Shown here piece after piece: positions 1-9,162 of a stretch of DNA of 64,000 nucleotides (the stretch's first letter is position 1; every line of letters begins with the position of its first letter). A program made the position numbers and the translations under genes. This DNA is from a virus, in IMG/VR virus record IMGVR_UViG_3300018080_000154, positions 18,954-82,953 of that record, one strand, 5' to 3'. The notes under the pieces were generated by a model. That model was not told the DNA's origin. It ran no database searches and saw nothing but the letters and a program-made list of their open reading frames with translations.

Positions 1-86
1 TCTTGAGTTTCTCGATCTGGTAGTTCAACGGGTAGGTTGTTTTTTAGATCTTTCAGTTCCTTGGCAGTGTTTTCTTTCTTTGTCAT
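1..86 (-). CDS. Start of a small gene cut by the window edge
   Basis: An ATG at 86 follows GGGAG and opens 28 codons of a Lys/Glu/Leu-rich hydrophilic protein that runs off the window. It lies just downstream of the tail tube gene, where myoviruses usually encode a tail assembly chaperone. That role is inferred only from position; the visible part has no diagnostic motif. Confidence 0.6.
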   Translation of the reverse strand, partial: MTKKENTAKELKDLKNNLPVELPDRETQ

Positions 87-131
87 CTCTAATCTCCCAA
101 ATACAACGTTTGTTGAGATTTTATGTTATGT

Positions 132-175
132 GGGTGACCGAACCGATTTCAATCCTGCTGCCGGTTCAGCCACCC
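132..175 (-). terminator. Hairpin between tail tube and next gene
   Basis: GGGTG and GAACCG (132-145) pair with CGGTTC and CACCC (162-175), with a small internal loop and a 16-base apical loop. It sits in a 146-bp gap, the longest among the tail genes. No U-tract follows on the minus strand, so it could be a processing or attenuation element rather than a strong intrinsic terminator. Confidence 0.4.
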
Positions 176-232
176 TATTCCCGATAAGCCATATCTAAAG
201 TAATTCTATCAAATTACTTCGACACAGTTAAC

Positions 233-670
233 CTACAAAACAACTTTCGCGGAGAAAGTCCAGACTACAAAACCGGGTTTTCCTTCGTCGCTCATGTCAA
301 CGTCAGGGTACTTACGTTTCTTGACCCATAGTTCTGTAAGCGGGATCATCTTTGCAACCGCACCAGAAATTGTTCGATAGATCATGGTACCGTTTTTCTT
401 GTAACCAAGAGCAACGTTACCTTTCCCTAGATTGTACCACGTTTCCAATGCTGCAAGCTCGGTGGTATGGTGAAGAGGCATCTCGGCTGTGAATTCCACA
501 GGAAGAGTATTCCCTCCACTTGCCATTGTCTTGTCGGGCATTTCAACGCCTTCGATTTCTTCTTCAATTCCATCTACTTTCGTAAACGTGATTTGAGGAA
601 GCTCAAGCACTATCAATTCAAACGCATTGACGGGTGCATGATCTGGTTTTAATACACCTTTGATTCCCAT
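233..670 (-). CDS. Tail tube protein
   Basis: A 145-residue protein directly downstream of the sheath gene, in the normal myovirus order sheath then tube. Size and pattern fit the gp19-like tail tube family: an N-terminal strand-rich segment, a central LETWYNLGKG helix-turn, and a C-terminal strand ending in FSAKVVL. It would form the stacked hexameric inner tube through which DNA passes. The start at 670 has an AGGAGA site. The assignment relies on gene order plus overall pattern, not on a catalytic motif. Confidence 0.8.
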   Translation of the reverse strand: MGIKGVLKPDHAPVNAFELIVLELPQITFTKVDGIEEEIEGVEMPDKTMASGGNTLPVEFTAEMPLHHTTELAALETWYNLGKGNVALGYKKNGTMIYRTISGAVAKMIPLTELWVKKRKYPDVDMSDEGKPGFVVWTFSAKVVL

Positions 671-700
671 ATTGATCGTCTCCTATCGTTTAATGTTTTG

Positions 701-3298
701 TTACTCAGTTGATTCAAAAATACCAAGTTGTCCAACGGTAACAACAAGTCTTTCAACGGTGTCCACAACACGGAATCGTAGTGCGGCGTTGAGGTCTCCG
801 GCTGCACGTGTGACCAATGTATTGTTTTCATCGTCGACTTTGAGAACGAATGCCTTCTGGAAACTGTCACCTTCAAGAGCACCTTTATTGTACTCTAAAA
901 GGTAATGCGCATTGAAAGCCGTGATGAGTTGTTGTTGCGTACTCGCCCGTTTCGAGTTGATTGCAAAAACAATCCAATCAAAGTTTTCACGAATGATGTT
1001 TTCCTGATGTGAAACATACTCACGTTTATGAGCAAATTTCCAAGCAGGATCAATCGCCGTGCTTCTATCACCCCAGATAACAAAATTCCCTTTGACTTTC
1101 TTGATAACCTGAATTCCTTGAGGATTCAAGAATTCTTCATTGAGTGTTCTGTTTCCAGTTGTGAGTTTCACGATGGCTGGTAATGTTGCATTGACGTCCG
1201 TGCCTGCCTTATGATAACCATCATAATTTTTGGCAATCAAAGCTTCTCGGCCTAAGATCATTCCAACTGTTGGAACAAGTTTTAGACCTTCACCATTTGG
1301 ATCATTTACCCATGCCCAGGAATTCATGGTGAATTTTCCAAAATCATTTCTACCAACCGAGTCGTTAAGCCATTGTTCGGCTGCAGACTCTGTTGTGATG
1401 TTAGATGGGCATTCGTATCTCCATTGGTAGTTTCTTGACTCGGCATAAAATGCACCAGCTTTTTGAACAGCGGTTGAAGCCACACCAGCTGCACAGAGTT
1501 TAACAAGACCAACGTTCTTTCCAAACATGTCGTTGAAAGGAGAATCGGACGGGTCAAGATGTTTGGTGTAATCGACGTCACCAATTCCTACAACGCCGTC
1601 GTATCCACCACCAAGTTCTTGTTTGTATTCAAGAACAAAGTTTTTAGTGGTGTCGGTAAGCGTTGTAAGATCTACTCCACTTTTCACGTCAATTTGATAT
1701 GCGTTGTTTCCAACAATCTCATGACGAATTCTTCTGGCGGTTGCGTCTGGAACAAGAACTTCACCAACAAGAGCATTTGGCTCAAATGGTTGAACAACAA
1801 CATCAACCGTATCACCAACGTCGAATTCTTTTGATACCATTCTTGAAGTTTCAAGAAGTTTAAGACCCATTGTGTACTCGTTTGGTTTTACAAATGCAAC
1901 ACCAGCCGTTAAGGTACCAACTGCACCAAGTTGATCATGGACAACATCCCATGTTTGAGCAACTCCACCAGAGGTTACAGTGCCGCCCCATGTTGGTTTG
2001 TTTGAACCACCAGCCGAAGTCGTTGAAATTCCATTTCCTTCAACACCGGCAGTGTTTACAAAAATGTCCAACGCAGACGATCCAGATTTCTCAGGATATG
2101 TTGAAACAGCTTTCAAATATAGAAACGTCACAGTGTTGTCAACACATTCTTCAACGGTTCCACCAATTTGAATTTCGGTTTCTGAATCTGACACGGTTGT
2201 TTTGAAAGTGTAAGTTACACCGTCAATCTCAATTGTGTCTCCATCGTCTGGTATTGCACCGAACGTAAGACCGGAAGTCGCATGTGAACCTTTTACCGCA
2301 CAAGTCAATGAAAGTTTACCCGGAACAATTTCACTTCCATAGTCTGCTTCAACCGCTACGGCGGATCCACCATTTGCGGAATTCACAATGGCGTGATGAA
2401 TTCTTGCCGTAAGTTTTGTTGCAGTGACTTGTTCAATCACTCCAAAGAAGTTTGAAGGTCTTGCGCTTGCAACATAAGCACCAACATGAACGTCTTCAAC
2501 TTCAACGTAGTAGTTTGATGTGTCGTCGTTTATAACCGACTCAAAATAATTTGGGTCGTCGGGGTCGATGCTCAAGTTTTCCCAGTTCTTGACCAAGACG
2601 CCATTGTCATAAACTTCCATTCCGAATTCTGTGTCTGGTTTTTGAAGACCATCTTTAATGAGAAATCCAATTCCTTTCTCATTTACAAGTTCTACCTTGT
2701 ATTTTTTATCGGAAACAAGACCTACGTCATCAACCAATAACGTATCGGCTGCAAAAGTAAGAACACCAGACTCATCGTTTGAAACAACCTTATAGCTTTT
2801 TCCGGGGACGCCATTTAAGGTTACGATCGCGTCTTTAAGTTCATCTTCTAGCATCGTACGGCCAGTAGACAATGTTATCTGTGTGATTGCAGAGTATTCT
2901 CCAACCAACGTCTGTTTTCTACCAGCCCAACGACCGGCGTTTCTTCCTTTGACCTTCATGACTTCGGTTCGAGGATCTTTTCTTGAGTAAACCGTTGCCT
3001 CTGCAATTTTTTCGGTTCCATCAGTGACTCGAACTAAATACTGTCGGCCAGCCCCTTTACTGAGAGTCCAAAAATCAAACATCGCATCAGGAAGATATGA
3101 CTCTTTAATGTATGAGCCACAAATTGCCTTGAAGTCTGTTTTGCTCAGGACCTCAATAAGTTCTCCAATTGGACCACGTTCGAGGACTCCAATTCCTCCG
3201 ATAACACCTAACGCAGCCTGTTCAATGGTTTTACCACCATCTTCTTCGATGACGGCAACACCTGCCCCTTGCGTAGGGCCAAATCGTCTTTGCACCAT
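701..3298 (-). CDS. Tail sheath protein
   Basis: 865 residues, at the large end for contractile sheath proteins. The N-terminus (GVAVIEEDGG, then GVIGGIGVLERGPIGEL) is the usual sheath opening. The C-terminal third contains the conserved stretch around GIQVIKKVKGNFVIWGDRST, HVSHQENIIRENFDWIVF-like residues and a final FRVVDTVERLVVTVGQLGI. A long middle insertion of repetitive beta-rich sequence (about residues 150-480) explains the size and may form surface domains on the tail. An AAGGAG site precedes the ATG. It would contract to drive the tube through the envelope. Confidence 0.9.
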   Translation of the reverse strand: MVQRRFGPTQGAGVAVIEEDGGKTIEQAALGVIGGIGVLERGPIGELIEVLSKTDFKAICGSYIKESYLPDAMFDFWTLSKGAGRQYLVRVTDGTEKIAEATVYSRKDPRTEVMKVKGRNAGRWAGRKQTLVGEYSAITQITLSTGRTMLEDELKDAIVTLNGVPGKSYKVVSNDESGVLTFAADTLLVDDVGLVSDKKYKVELVNEKGIGFLIKDGLQKPDTEFGMEVYDNGVLVKNWENLSIDPDDPNYFESVINDDTSNYYVEVEDVHVGAYVASARPSNFFGVIEQVTATKLTARIHHAIVNSANGGSAVAVEADYGSEIVPGKLSLTCAVKGSHATSGLTFGAIPDDGDTIEIDGVTYTFKTTVSDSETEIQIGGTVEECVDNTVTFLYLKAVSTYPEKSGSSALDIFVNTAGVEGNGISTTSAGGSNKPTWGGTVTSGGVAQTWDVVHDQLGAVGTLTAGVAFVKPNEYTMGLKLLETSRMVSKEFDVGDTVDVVVQPFEPNALVGEVLVPDATARRIRHEIVGNNAYQIDVKSGVDLTTLTDTTKNFVLEYKQELGGGYDGVVGIGDVDYTKHLDPSDSPFNDMFGKNVGLVKLCAAGVASTAVQKAGAFYAESRNYQWRYECPSNITTESAAEQWLNDSVGRNDFGKFTMNSWAWVNDPNGEGLKLVPTVGMILGREALIAKNYDGYHKAGTDVNATLPAIVKLTTGNRTLNEEFLNPQGIQVIKKVKGNFVIWGDRSTAIDPAWKFAHKREYVSHQENIIRENFDWIVFAINSKRASTQQQLITAFNAHYLLEYNKGALEGDSFQKAFVLKVDDENNTLVTRAAGDLNAALRFRVVDTVERLVVTVGQLGIFESTE

Positions 3299-3328
3299 GC
3301 TTTAACTCCTTTAAGAGAATTGTTAGCA

Positions 3329-4600
3329 TTACTCAGTTGTAGTCTCGCTGTTCAAACGTAGAACAAGTGGTACGTCTTCCGATTCCTTAAGATAAAAAAC
3401 AACGTTACTAACCTCAAAAACACCAATCGAACTATTGGTATCATCAAGATCTGGTTTCTGGTCAAAAAATAATCTTGCCATCGGTTGCACGAAATACTTT
3501 TCACCAGTTCCCCATGAAGTAAAGTGAAGTTTTGTTTTAAGGTATCTTTCAACTTCCTCCGCTAGGTTTTGAAGGTCCACCTGTCTTGTCGTTAGACAAA
3601 CGTACTCAAATCTGACACTATATTGGGCTGGCGATTCCAATAGAACCGCAGTTCCCGCTGTTTTATTTTTCACCGAGTCTTGTTCTTGACCGGATCGTTC
3701 AATTATTCTGTTGTATTCTATTCTTTCAATAACTACTACAGGAAATTTTGCAACCTCGTGGTAGTCTTGACTTGTATTCACTGCAACTTCTGGTTCACAT
3801 TTCATTTTTATATCAACGTCGTGACCGGAAGGCACCTCGGTGGTAAGTGTTATCGTCCCGTTGTCGTAAGTACCGTCACGTCTTTGTGGTCCACGACTAT
3901 ATGATTGAAGTAAATTGACCTGTCTCAATGGATCTACAGTGATGTCGTAAACACTTTCACATGTGTCCATGTTGTAACCATCATTTTCTGGTTTGAATTC
4001 ATTTAAAAGATCTATCTCGGTGGTAGGTTGATCGGTTACAATTCCAAGTTTAAGAACGTATCGTAAATTTTCTCTGAAATCTTGAACGATGGTATCAAAA
4101 ATAAGATCATCTTTCCAATTGATGTCGTATCGACCAAGAAGTTTTATCTGTTGTACGGTTGGTGTGGTGGTCTCGTTTGATGTTTTGAGTTTTATCTGTA
4201 GTTTTATTTTAAAAGTATTGTCACATAATTCAAACTCTTCTAGATGTTGGTTGATTTCATCCTCAGTGTTCCAATCATTTACACCAGCAATGGCCCAATT
4301 TGATCCATTATGAAAATATTTCTCAACGCCATTGTCAAGACGTAAAAACCAGTCTGTATTTTCTGGTTTTGTTCCAACAACTTCTACGGCCAACCATTTT
4401 CTTACTGCGTGCGGTTCTACTTCATAGGTTGATGCATAAATATCGTCGTCGGTTGGATACTTACCACCAGTTGCTTTAAGCATCAATGCTGGATGTTCTG
4501 TGTCCTCGGTGTTTAGTCTTATTTTGTCAGTGTTGGAAAGAAAAATGTCGTCTCGTCTTTCATTTTCAAAAACAAAATTGTAGATAAGTCGATTTATCAC
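3329..4600 (-). CDS. Virion protein, possible tail terminator with added domain
   Basis: 423 residues, unrecognised as a whole. It sits between the gp10-like tail completion gene and the sheath gene, the slot of the tail terminator. About residues 290-390 (VVVIERIEYNR, then SVRFEYVCLTTRQVDLQNLAEEVERYL) look like a terminator-type strand-helix arrangement. The N-terminal ~270 residues would be an extra domain. It overlaps the upstream gene by four bases (ATGA). The terminator role is an inference from order. Confidence 0.55.
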   Translation of the reverse strand: MINRLIYNFVFENERRDDIFLSNTDKIRLNTEDTEHPALMLKATGGKYPTDDDIYASTYEVEPHAVRKWLAVEVVGTKPENTDWFLRLDNGVEKYFHNGSNWAIAGVNDWNTEDEINQHLEEFELCDNTFKIKLQIKLKTSNETTTPTVQQIKLLGRYDINWKDDLIFDTIVQDFRENLRYVLKLGIVTDQPTTEIDLLNEFKPENDGYNMDTCESVYDITVDPLRQVNLLQSYSRGPQRRDGTYDNGTITLTTEVPSGHDVDIKMKCEPEVAVNTSQDYHEVAKFPVVVIERIEYNRIIERSGQEQDSVKNKTAGTAVLLESPAQYSVRFEYVCLTTRQVDLQNLAEEVERYLKTKLHFTSWGTGEKYFVQPMARLFFDQKPDLDDTNSSIGVFEVSNVVFYLKESEDVPLVLRLNSETTTE

Positions 4601-5175
4601 TTAGATGATTTCCTTATGGCACCGTTCACGGCCATCTCCCAGTTCTTGTTCATTAAAGCCTGAACCGCCGGGTCGTGAAACACAATATTCATGAATGGCC
4701 TAGGAGGGATTCTAATCAATCCACTCGAACTTTTGAACTTTATTTTTGTTCTTTTTCCACCACCACGTTCTTTTGCCTTTGCAAAAAGAAATCTTCTCAT
4801 TCTTGGCGTCATGGTTATCGTGCCACCATCGTGAAGAAGACGAGCAACATTTATCATAGGTCCACCGTGACTGGTTTCACTGTCTGTTAGAAAACCAACA
4901 CGTGCAGTAAATGGTGTTTTCTGGTTTATCTCGATTGCGTTTATCATTTCTTTCGTATCTACCAGAGGCATGTTCTTGCCTTTAAGTAGAATTGTAAGAT
5001 CTGAGTTTTTGATGAATTTTCTGCTGGCAATTCCTTGTCGAACCAAGGTTTGAAGAGTAAGAGCATTTTTAAGAGTGGCTTTCCCAATCTCTTTTTGCAG
5101 TTGTGGAGAAAAGGTTTTCAAAAATCTAGAAAACCTTATATGACCAGTTCCCACCAATTTAATTTCACCCGGCAT
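4597..5175 (-). CDS. Tail completion / HK97 gp10-like protein
   Basis: 192 residues. The pattern fits the HK97 gp10-like or virion-morphogenesis family that joins head and tail: an N-terminal helical segment, a middle region with VARLLHDGGTITMTPRMRRFL, and the family hallmark IPPRPFM followed by a C-terminal helix. It lies between the connector genes and the sheath, as expected. Its stop abuts the upstream gene. Confidence 0.7.
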   Translation of the reverse strand: MPGEIKLVGTGHIRFSRFLKTFSPQLQKEIGKATLKNALTLQTLVRQGIASRKFIKNSDLTILLKGKNMPLVDTKEMINAIEINQKTPFTARVGFLTDSETSHGGPMINVARLLHDGGTITMTPRMRRFLFAKAKERGGGKRTKIKFKSSSGLIRIPPRPFMNIVFHDPAVQALMNKNWEMAVNGAIRKSSK

Positions 5176-5565
5176 CTATGGTGTCCTATCACTAAAATAG
5201 TAACGTACTAGACCAAACGAGGATCCGCTGGAGCTTTCCGCTCCAAACATGTAACGTGTTACATATAGGTCTACCTCTTGGTCGCCCAGTTTCGTTATTT
5301 TATCGCCACGTTTTATATTTACACCAAGTGTGTTCATGTCTTTTGTTCTGACGATTACGTAACCAACAGAGTCTTCGTCTATTCCTTCACGTTTAAGCTC
5401 AAAATCTTTCTCGGACAACCACTTTACTTGTGCCTGAATCGTGATTGTAGATTTTCTTCTTATCCGACCGGAACTTTCTCGTCTAGTGTCTGAATATCTA
5501 GTCGAGTCCTTATCGATAGGCTCTATCTCGATCGGTACGGCAAAAAGTAAGTTTGGTGTAGTCAT
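5176..5565 (-). CDS. Small head-tail joining protein, unassigned
   Basis: 129 residues, mostly predicted strand, with an arginine-rich loop (RRESSGRIRRKS). It lies between the connector and the gp10-like gene, the usual place of a head-closure protein. No motif confirms this. The last codons end one base before the next start, implying translational coupling. Confidence 0.5.
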   Translation of the reverse strand: MTTPNLLFAVPIEIEPIDKDSTRYSDTRRESSGRIRRKSTITIQAQVKWLSEKDFELKREGIDEDSVGYVIVRTKDMNTLGVNIKRGDKITKLGDQEVDLYVTRYMFGAESSSGSSFGLVRYYFSDRTP

Positions 5566-5567
5566 GT

Positions 5568-6299
5568 TTAGTATCCTGTCAATGCGTTACGAGGAGAATC
5601 CATAATCGATCCTCTAATCACCGTCGGTGCTCTATACAATTTTACGACATCGTCTACTATTTTTATCCCAATGTCACCAGGTGATTTTGTGATAGAACTA
5701 GATCCAGTGTTTGGATCAAAATACTCTATCTCATGCATGTCGGTTTTCTCACGACGTTTAACAAGAGGCGCACCACCTGTGCCGGATGATATTTGCTCGT
5801 CGATTGGATTTTTGATATCATTCACAACCAAAGCAATCACAGCCTTTTGTATCAAAGACGGTGTCGATCCATCTTCTTCGATAAATCCAAACTTACCTTT
5901 AATGGTTGTCATGTAACCACGAAGAAAAGTCCCTCGGCTTACTCCGGTGTAAATACTTCTATCATTGCCAAACAATTTAATTCGAGGATTTCTTCTATCG
6001 TCTGGATATGTTCGGTTATTGAAAACCTGATAGTAGCTAACCGGTAGGTCGTCGTCCTCTCCATTTATTTTCATATACTCGATCTCGATGATCGGTATTC
6101 CAAGATGAAGAAGACTGGAGTTATTACCTTCTACGTTCATGGTGATTTCGCGTTCGTTAAAGAAATTTCTTGTTCTCATGTCAATGTACGACATGTTTTC
6201 TTTAATTATTTTTTCAATCGCTGCGTCAGAAAGTGTACCAACATCGGTTGAGTCTTTAATGTCTTGAACCGTTACGTATGGTCCTGTATTGTTAGCCAT
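5568..6299 (-). CDS. Head-tail connector (gp6/YqbG-like)
   Basis: The pattern LSDAAIEKIIKENMSYIDMRTRNFF followed by a strand pair with LHLGIPIIEIEYMKINGE matches the DNA-packaging adaptor family that docks under the portal. A long C-terminal extension is present. ATG at 6299 is preferred over a GTG nine bases upstream because GAGGTG lies eight bases before it. It sits among head-completion genes. Confidence 0.65.
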   Translation of the reverse strand: MANNTGPYVTVQDIKDSTDVGTLSDAAIEKIIKENMSYIDMRTRNFFNEREITMNVEGNNSSLLHLGIPIIEIEYMKINGEDDDLPVSYYQVFNNRTYPDDRRNPRIKLFGNDRSIYTGVSRGTFLRGYMTTIKGKFGFIEEDGSTPSLIQKAVIALVVNDIKNPIDEQISSGTGGAPLVKRREKTDMHEIEYFDPNTGSSSITKSPGDIGIKIVDDVVKLYRAPTVIRGSIMDSPRNALTGY

Positions 6300-6927
6300 G
6301 TTTCTCACCTCGAATATCTATGATTGTTTCAAATACATTGTCGGCTTTTGCAATATCGTCTGGAGTTATTGTCATAATTCCAAAACGCTCACGTAAATTT
6401 AAAAGACCAGGTGAAGCCGACTCAAGACACCAGTAATACATCTCGGAGCAATAAACAGCCTTACGTGCTTTCTTATCTTTAAGAGGAGTTGGATTTTTGC
6501 TACGTGCAACAAAACTCCAATCGTACGGTGTTTTTCTATCTACAAATCCATAAGCTTCGCTTACCATTTCTTTAATTACATCTGGACTCACTTTAGGTCG
6601 ACGAACCATAACTCTACTCGATCCAACCATAAGTTCCAAAATGTCTCTATCTTCTACACCTTCTCCTGTTGCATCAATAATAAATTTATCGGCAACCTTC
6701 ATTGCAGCATGAGTGAATTTTGATCCTTGTAGATATGTAGTAGACTCAAGAAATGCCCGTATCAAAATACAGTCACCTTCTTTAGTGTCTTCAATTACTT
6801 TTCGAAAATCTGCGCCATGTACAAGATATTTTTTTATTCCGATTTTATCTATGAAAAAAAGAATAAAACGAAGACGACCATCTTCTTTTAGCCAATTGAC
6901 AAATCTAATAAAAGCACCTTTAAACAT
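6292..6927 (-). CDS. Papain-like peptidase of the YiiX/C92 type
   Basis: 211 residues with the permuted papain-like (NlpC/P60 superfamily) layout. GDCILIRAF and GSKFTHAAMKV supply the His of the first motif, FIIDATGEGV follows, and the C-terminal YCSEMYYWCLES supplies the Cys nucleophile. Families of this kind hydrolyse amide or ester bonds in cell-wall peptides or lipids. Its place inside the head-tail joining block suggests a virion-carried or structural-operon enzyme. ATG at 6927 (AGGAAA upstream) overlaps the upstream stop. Substrate unknown. Confidence 0.6.
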   Translation of the reverse strand: MFKGAFIRFVNWLKEDGRLRFILFFIDKIGIKKYLVHGADFRKVIEDTKEGDCILIRAFLESTTYLQGSKFTHAAMKVADKFIIDATGEGVEDRDILELMVGSSRVMVRRPKVSPDVIKEMVSEAYGFVDRKTPYDWSFVARSKNPTPLKDKKARKAVYCSEMYYWCLESASPGLLNLRERFGIMTITPDDIAKADNVFETIIDIRGEKHG

Positions 6928-7859
6928 CAAACGTTTCCTTTACAGAAAGTAGTCATTTCAATTCCAATCCACGGATCTTCGCTACCGGCTGTTAGTTCAA
7001 ATCTTATTTTCCAACAATTGTACAACAATTTTCCTACAACATCAGTAGATTGAAAAATAGCCTGTTGACCATCTTGTTTTCTACCATGTAAACAATTACC
7101 AAACGAGTGTAAGTCTATATCTATTGTGTACAGATTATAACCGCCTTGTTGATCAATGTTTGGCTGAATTACATTCGAAAATTTATCGTAATCAAAAAAT
7201 CCAGTATTGCCTGCTGCTGGTACTGGCACGCACATTAATACGTCACCGTTGTTGTTAACAGTTGCGTCAAGATCTAAATCGTGTGTACCTGCACCTTCTC
7301 CTACATAAATAATAAGAACGCCACCTGCTATTATGTATTCTCCACCTTCACGTGGTATCAACCCTTGTGTAGCAGGTGCATAAAGATACGAAGAAACTTT
7401 ATCTAATCTACTGCAGCCTTCAAATATTGCAGTTGCCCCACATGCAAACCAATGACGAAGAAGTTGAAAATCTACAACGTTTTTTTGTTTTGTCAATTCT
7501 ATTACATCACCGTCACCAAAAGTTCCTGCATCGATGTTGTCACTACGACCAACAATGTAAAGACTATAACCTGATAGAATTCTGTTGACTGCAAAAATAT
7601 CTAAACCGTCGCTAGTTTTTTCAGGTTCCCACGGAAGACCCACAAGAGCATTCATTTGTTTTAAAGGCTCTGTTGTAAGATCTGTTACACCATCTACACT
7701 CACCTTCGTTACGCCATCTAAAATGTCTTTCAATAGATTTACATCATTCTTAAAAGAATTACGAAGATGATCTTCTATATGAAAAAAAGCATCTGGTGAA
7801 ATAGGCCTACCAAAATATGTTTTTGTTTCTTCACTAGTGTTGTGTATCCATAGACTCAT
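6927..7859 (-). CDS. Virion protein of unknown function
   Basis: 310 residues, not recognised. A helical N-terminal ~70 residues is followed by a Gly/Asn-rich beta domain with cysteines. Neighbours are all head or connector genes and coupling is tight (ATGA overlap with the peptidase gene), so a structural or accessory-fibre-like role is likely but unproven. Confidence 0.55.
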   Translation of the reverse strand: MSLWIHNTSEETKTYFGRPISPDAFFHIEDHLRNSFKNDVNLLKDILDGVTKVSVDGVTDLTTEPLKQMNALVGLPWEPEKTSDGLDIFAVNRILSGYSLYIVGRSDNIDAGTFGDGDVIELTKQKNVVDFQLLRHWFACGATAIFEGCSRLDKVSSYLYAPATQGLIPREGGEYIIAGGVLIIYVGEGAGTHDLDLDATVNNNGDVLMCVPVPAAGNTGFFDYDKFSNVIQPNIDQQGGYNLYTIDIDLHSFGNCLHGRKQDGQQAIFQSTDVVGKLLYNCWKIRFELTAGSEDPWIGIEMTTFCKGNV

Positions 7860-7868
7860 AATTCAATC

Positions 7869-8390
7869 CTATACATAGTCGTCGTTTACAAAATACAAAA
7901 TTAGAGAAGCGTCTGAAGCATTTCTTCCAATATCTCTATAAATACATCTAATCTCATCTTGGGCTTCAAACAAATCATTTCTGGCTATGACAGCATTTTT
8001 TGTATTGTCTCCTGGTGACCACGTATAGATAAGAGTGCCAGAAGTGTAATTTGATGCCTTTGTGTATCTATAAAAGTCAATTTCCCAATCGGCGTTTGAT
8101 CTTGAGTTGTCGAAAACTGCTTCCTTCAATCGACTTCTCTTAGGAACAATTATTTGTGCATTAGGAAGAAGTTCTGAGTATGTAATTCTCTGACCGTTAG
8201 ATAAAGTTCCATTATTAAGAAGGGTGAGAGTAAAACGAGCAAGTTTACCCGGTGCATTGTTGAAAACAAACTCTATAGCAGATTGAGTCTCGTCCCTATC
8301 AATCGTACCGACCTGACCATTTGTATCTGGATTTCTATTTGGTTCAAATGGTGTCGATTCTGCAACATTTGTAATGAAAGGATTGGTCAC
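7869..8390 (-). CDS. Small virion protein, unknown
   Basis: 173 residues, beta-rich, with GTG start behind GGGAGG at good spacing. It holds a polar N-terminus and a middle with LARFTLTLLNNGTL resembling a jelly-roll or Ig-like strand pattern. No family is recognised. It belongs to a run of four small structural genes in one transcript. Confidence 0.5.
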   Translation of the reverse strand: MTNPFITNVAESTPFEPNRNPDTNGQVGTIDRDETQSAIEFVFNNAPGKLARFTLTLLNNGTLSNGQRITYSELLPNAQIIVPKRSRLKEAVFDNSRSNADWEIDFYRYTKASNYTSGTLIYTWSPGDNTKNAVIARNDLFEAQDEIRCIYRDIGRNASDASLILYFVNDDYV

Positions 8391-8759
8391 CTAACTAACC
8401 TCCCCTACTGCAATACTTCCAGTACCCGTCGTGACTTTTGCCCATATCTTTGTATCTGGTCCAAACGGCAATATTGCTGTTTGTATTTTTCTTAATTGAA
8501 ATGATTGAGAAGTTTGAGTAAAACCAAACACTACATTATTTGAAAGAGCCTGTATCATAATAAATTTACGAAGAGCTTTTGATGATGTTCCAACTCTAAG
8601 TTCTTTGGCCGTTGCAGTAAGTGGTATAACTGTATCAATACCACCATTGTCAAGAATGTCGGAAGACCGTATTTCTTTATTTTCAGAAACTTTAACGAGG
8701 TTTCCATTTTCATCTGCTATGAAAACTGTTCCTTGTACAATGGTAAACGGTAATCCCAT
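8391..8759 (-). CDS. Small virion protein, unknown
   Basis: 122 residues of strand-rich sequence (TIVQGTVFIADENGNLV near the start; KIWAKVTTGTGSIAVGEVS at the end). GAGGACGTA precedes the ATG and the first base overlaps the previous stop. No recognised domain; operon position suggests a decoration or baseplate-proximal protein. Confidence 0.5.
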   Translation of the reverse strand: MGLPFTIVQGTVFIADENGNLVKVSENKEIRSSDILDNGGIDTVIPLTATAKELRVGTSSKALRKFIMIQALSNNVVFGFTQTSQSFQLRKIQTAILPFGPDTKIWAKVTTGTGSIAVGEVS

Positions 8760-9127
8760 TACGTCCTCGAGGTTACGACGTTAACGTCTTTAATTGTTTT
8801 ATTTGTATTGTATGTAACGACGGCAGTAATTGTTGCTACAACGTTTGTGCCATCTTTATTGTAAATAGTTTTCACTATCTGTTCAATGAAAGGTAAAGGC
8901 GAATACGTAAAATCTACAACCGATCTTACATAATTTTTTAACGCCGAATCGTATGTAGTTATGTTGTCAATGAATGGCGTAGATCCAACATAACTTGTCT
9001 CGGAAAAACCTTTACCAGTATCTTCTTCTGCAAGGTCGTTTATTATTCTTTCAAGTTGATCGTCACGAAAAACATTTTGTTCAGCATCTACGTCGTGACT
9101 TATTCGATTTGTGTTTTTTTGTGCCAT
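8759..9127 (-). CDS. Small virion protein, unknown
   Basis: 122 residues with a charged N-terminal helix and a C-terminal strand region (VVATITAVVTYNTNKT). There is no purine-rich ribosome site before the ATG; a GC-rich hairpin at 9138-9153 lies directly upstream instead. No family recognised. Confidence 0.5.
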   Translation of the reverse strand: MAQKNTNRISHDVDAEQNVFRDDQLERIINDLAEEDTGKGFSETSYVGSTPFIDNITTYDSALKNYVRSVVDFTYSPLPFIEQIVKTIYNKDGTNVVATITAVVTYNTNKTIKDVNVVTSRT

Positions 9128-9137
9128 TCGTTGGTAA

Positions 9138-9153
9138 GGGGCCCGAAGGCCCC
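9138..9153 (-). promoter_or_regulatory. Very stable UUCG hairpin just before a start codon
   Basis: On the sense (minus) strand, GGGGCC pairs with GGCCCC around a cUUCGg tetraloop, and flanking GGT/ACC can extend the stem. No U-run follows, and the next ATG is only ten bases away without a Shine-Dalgarno sequence. It could be an RNA-processing or stability element, or a weak terminator that lowers expression of the gene downstream. Confidence 0.6.
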
Positions 9154-9162
9154 ACCCTTTGT

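Noticed and set aside
1230-3305. Plus-strand frames opposite the sheath gene
   Set aside because: They are mirror frames of a strongly coding minus-strand gene, without ribosome sites or recognisable domains.
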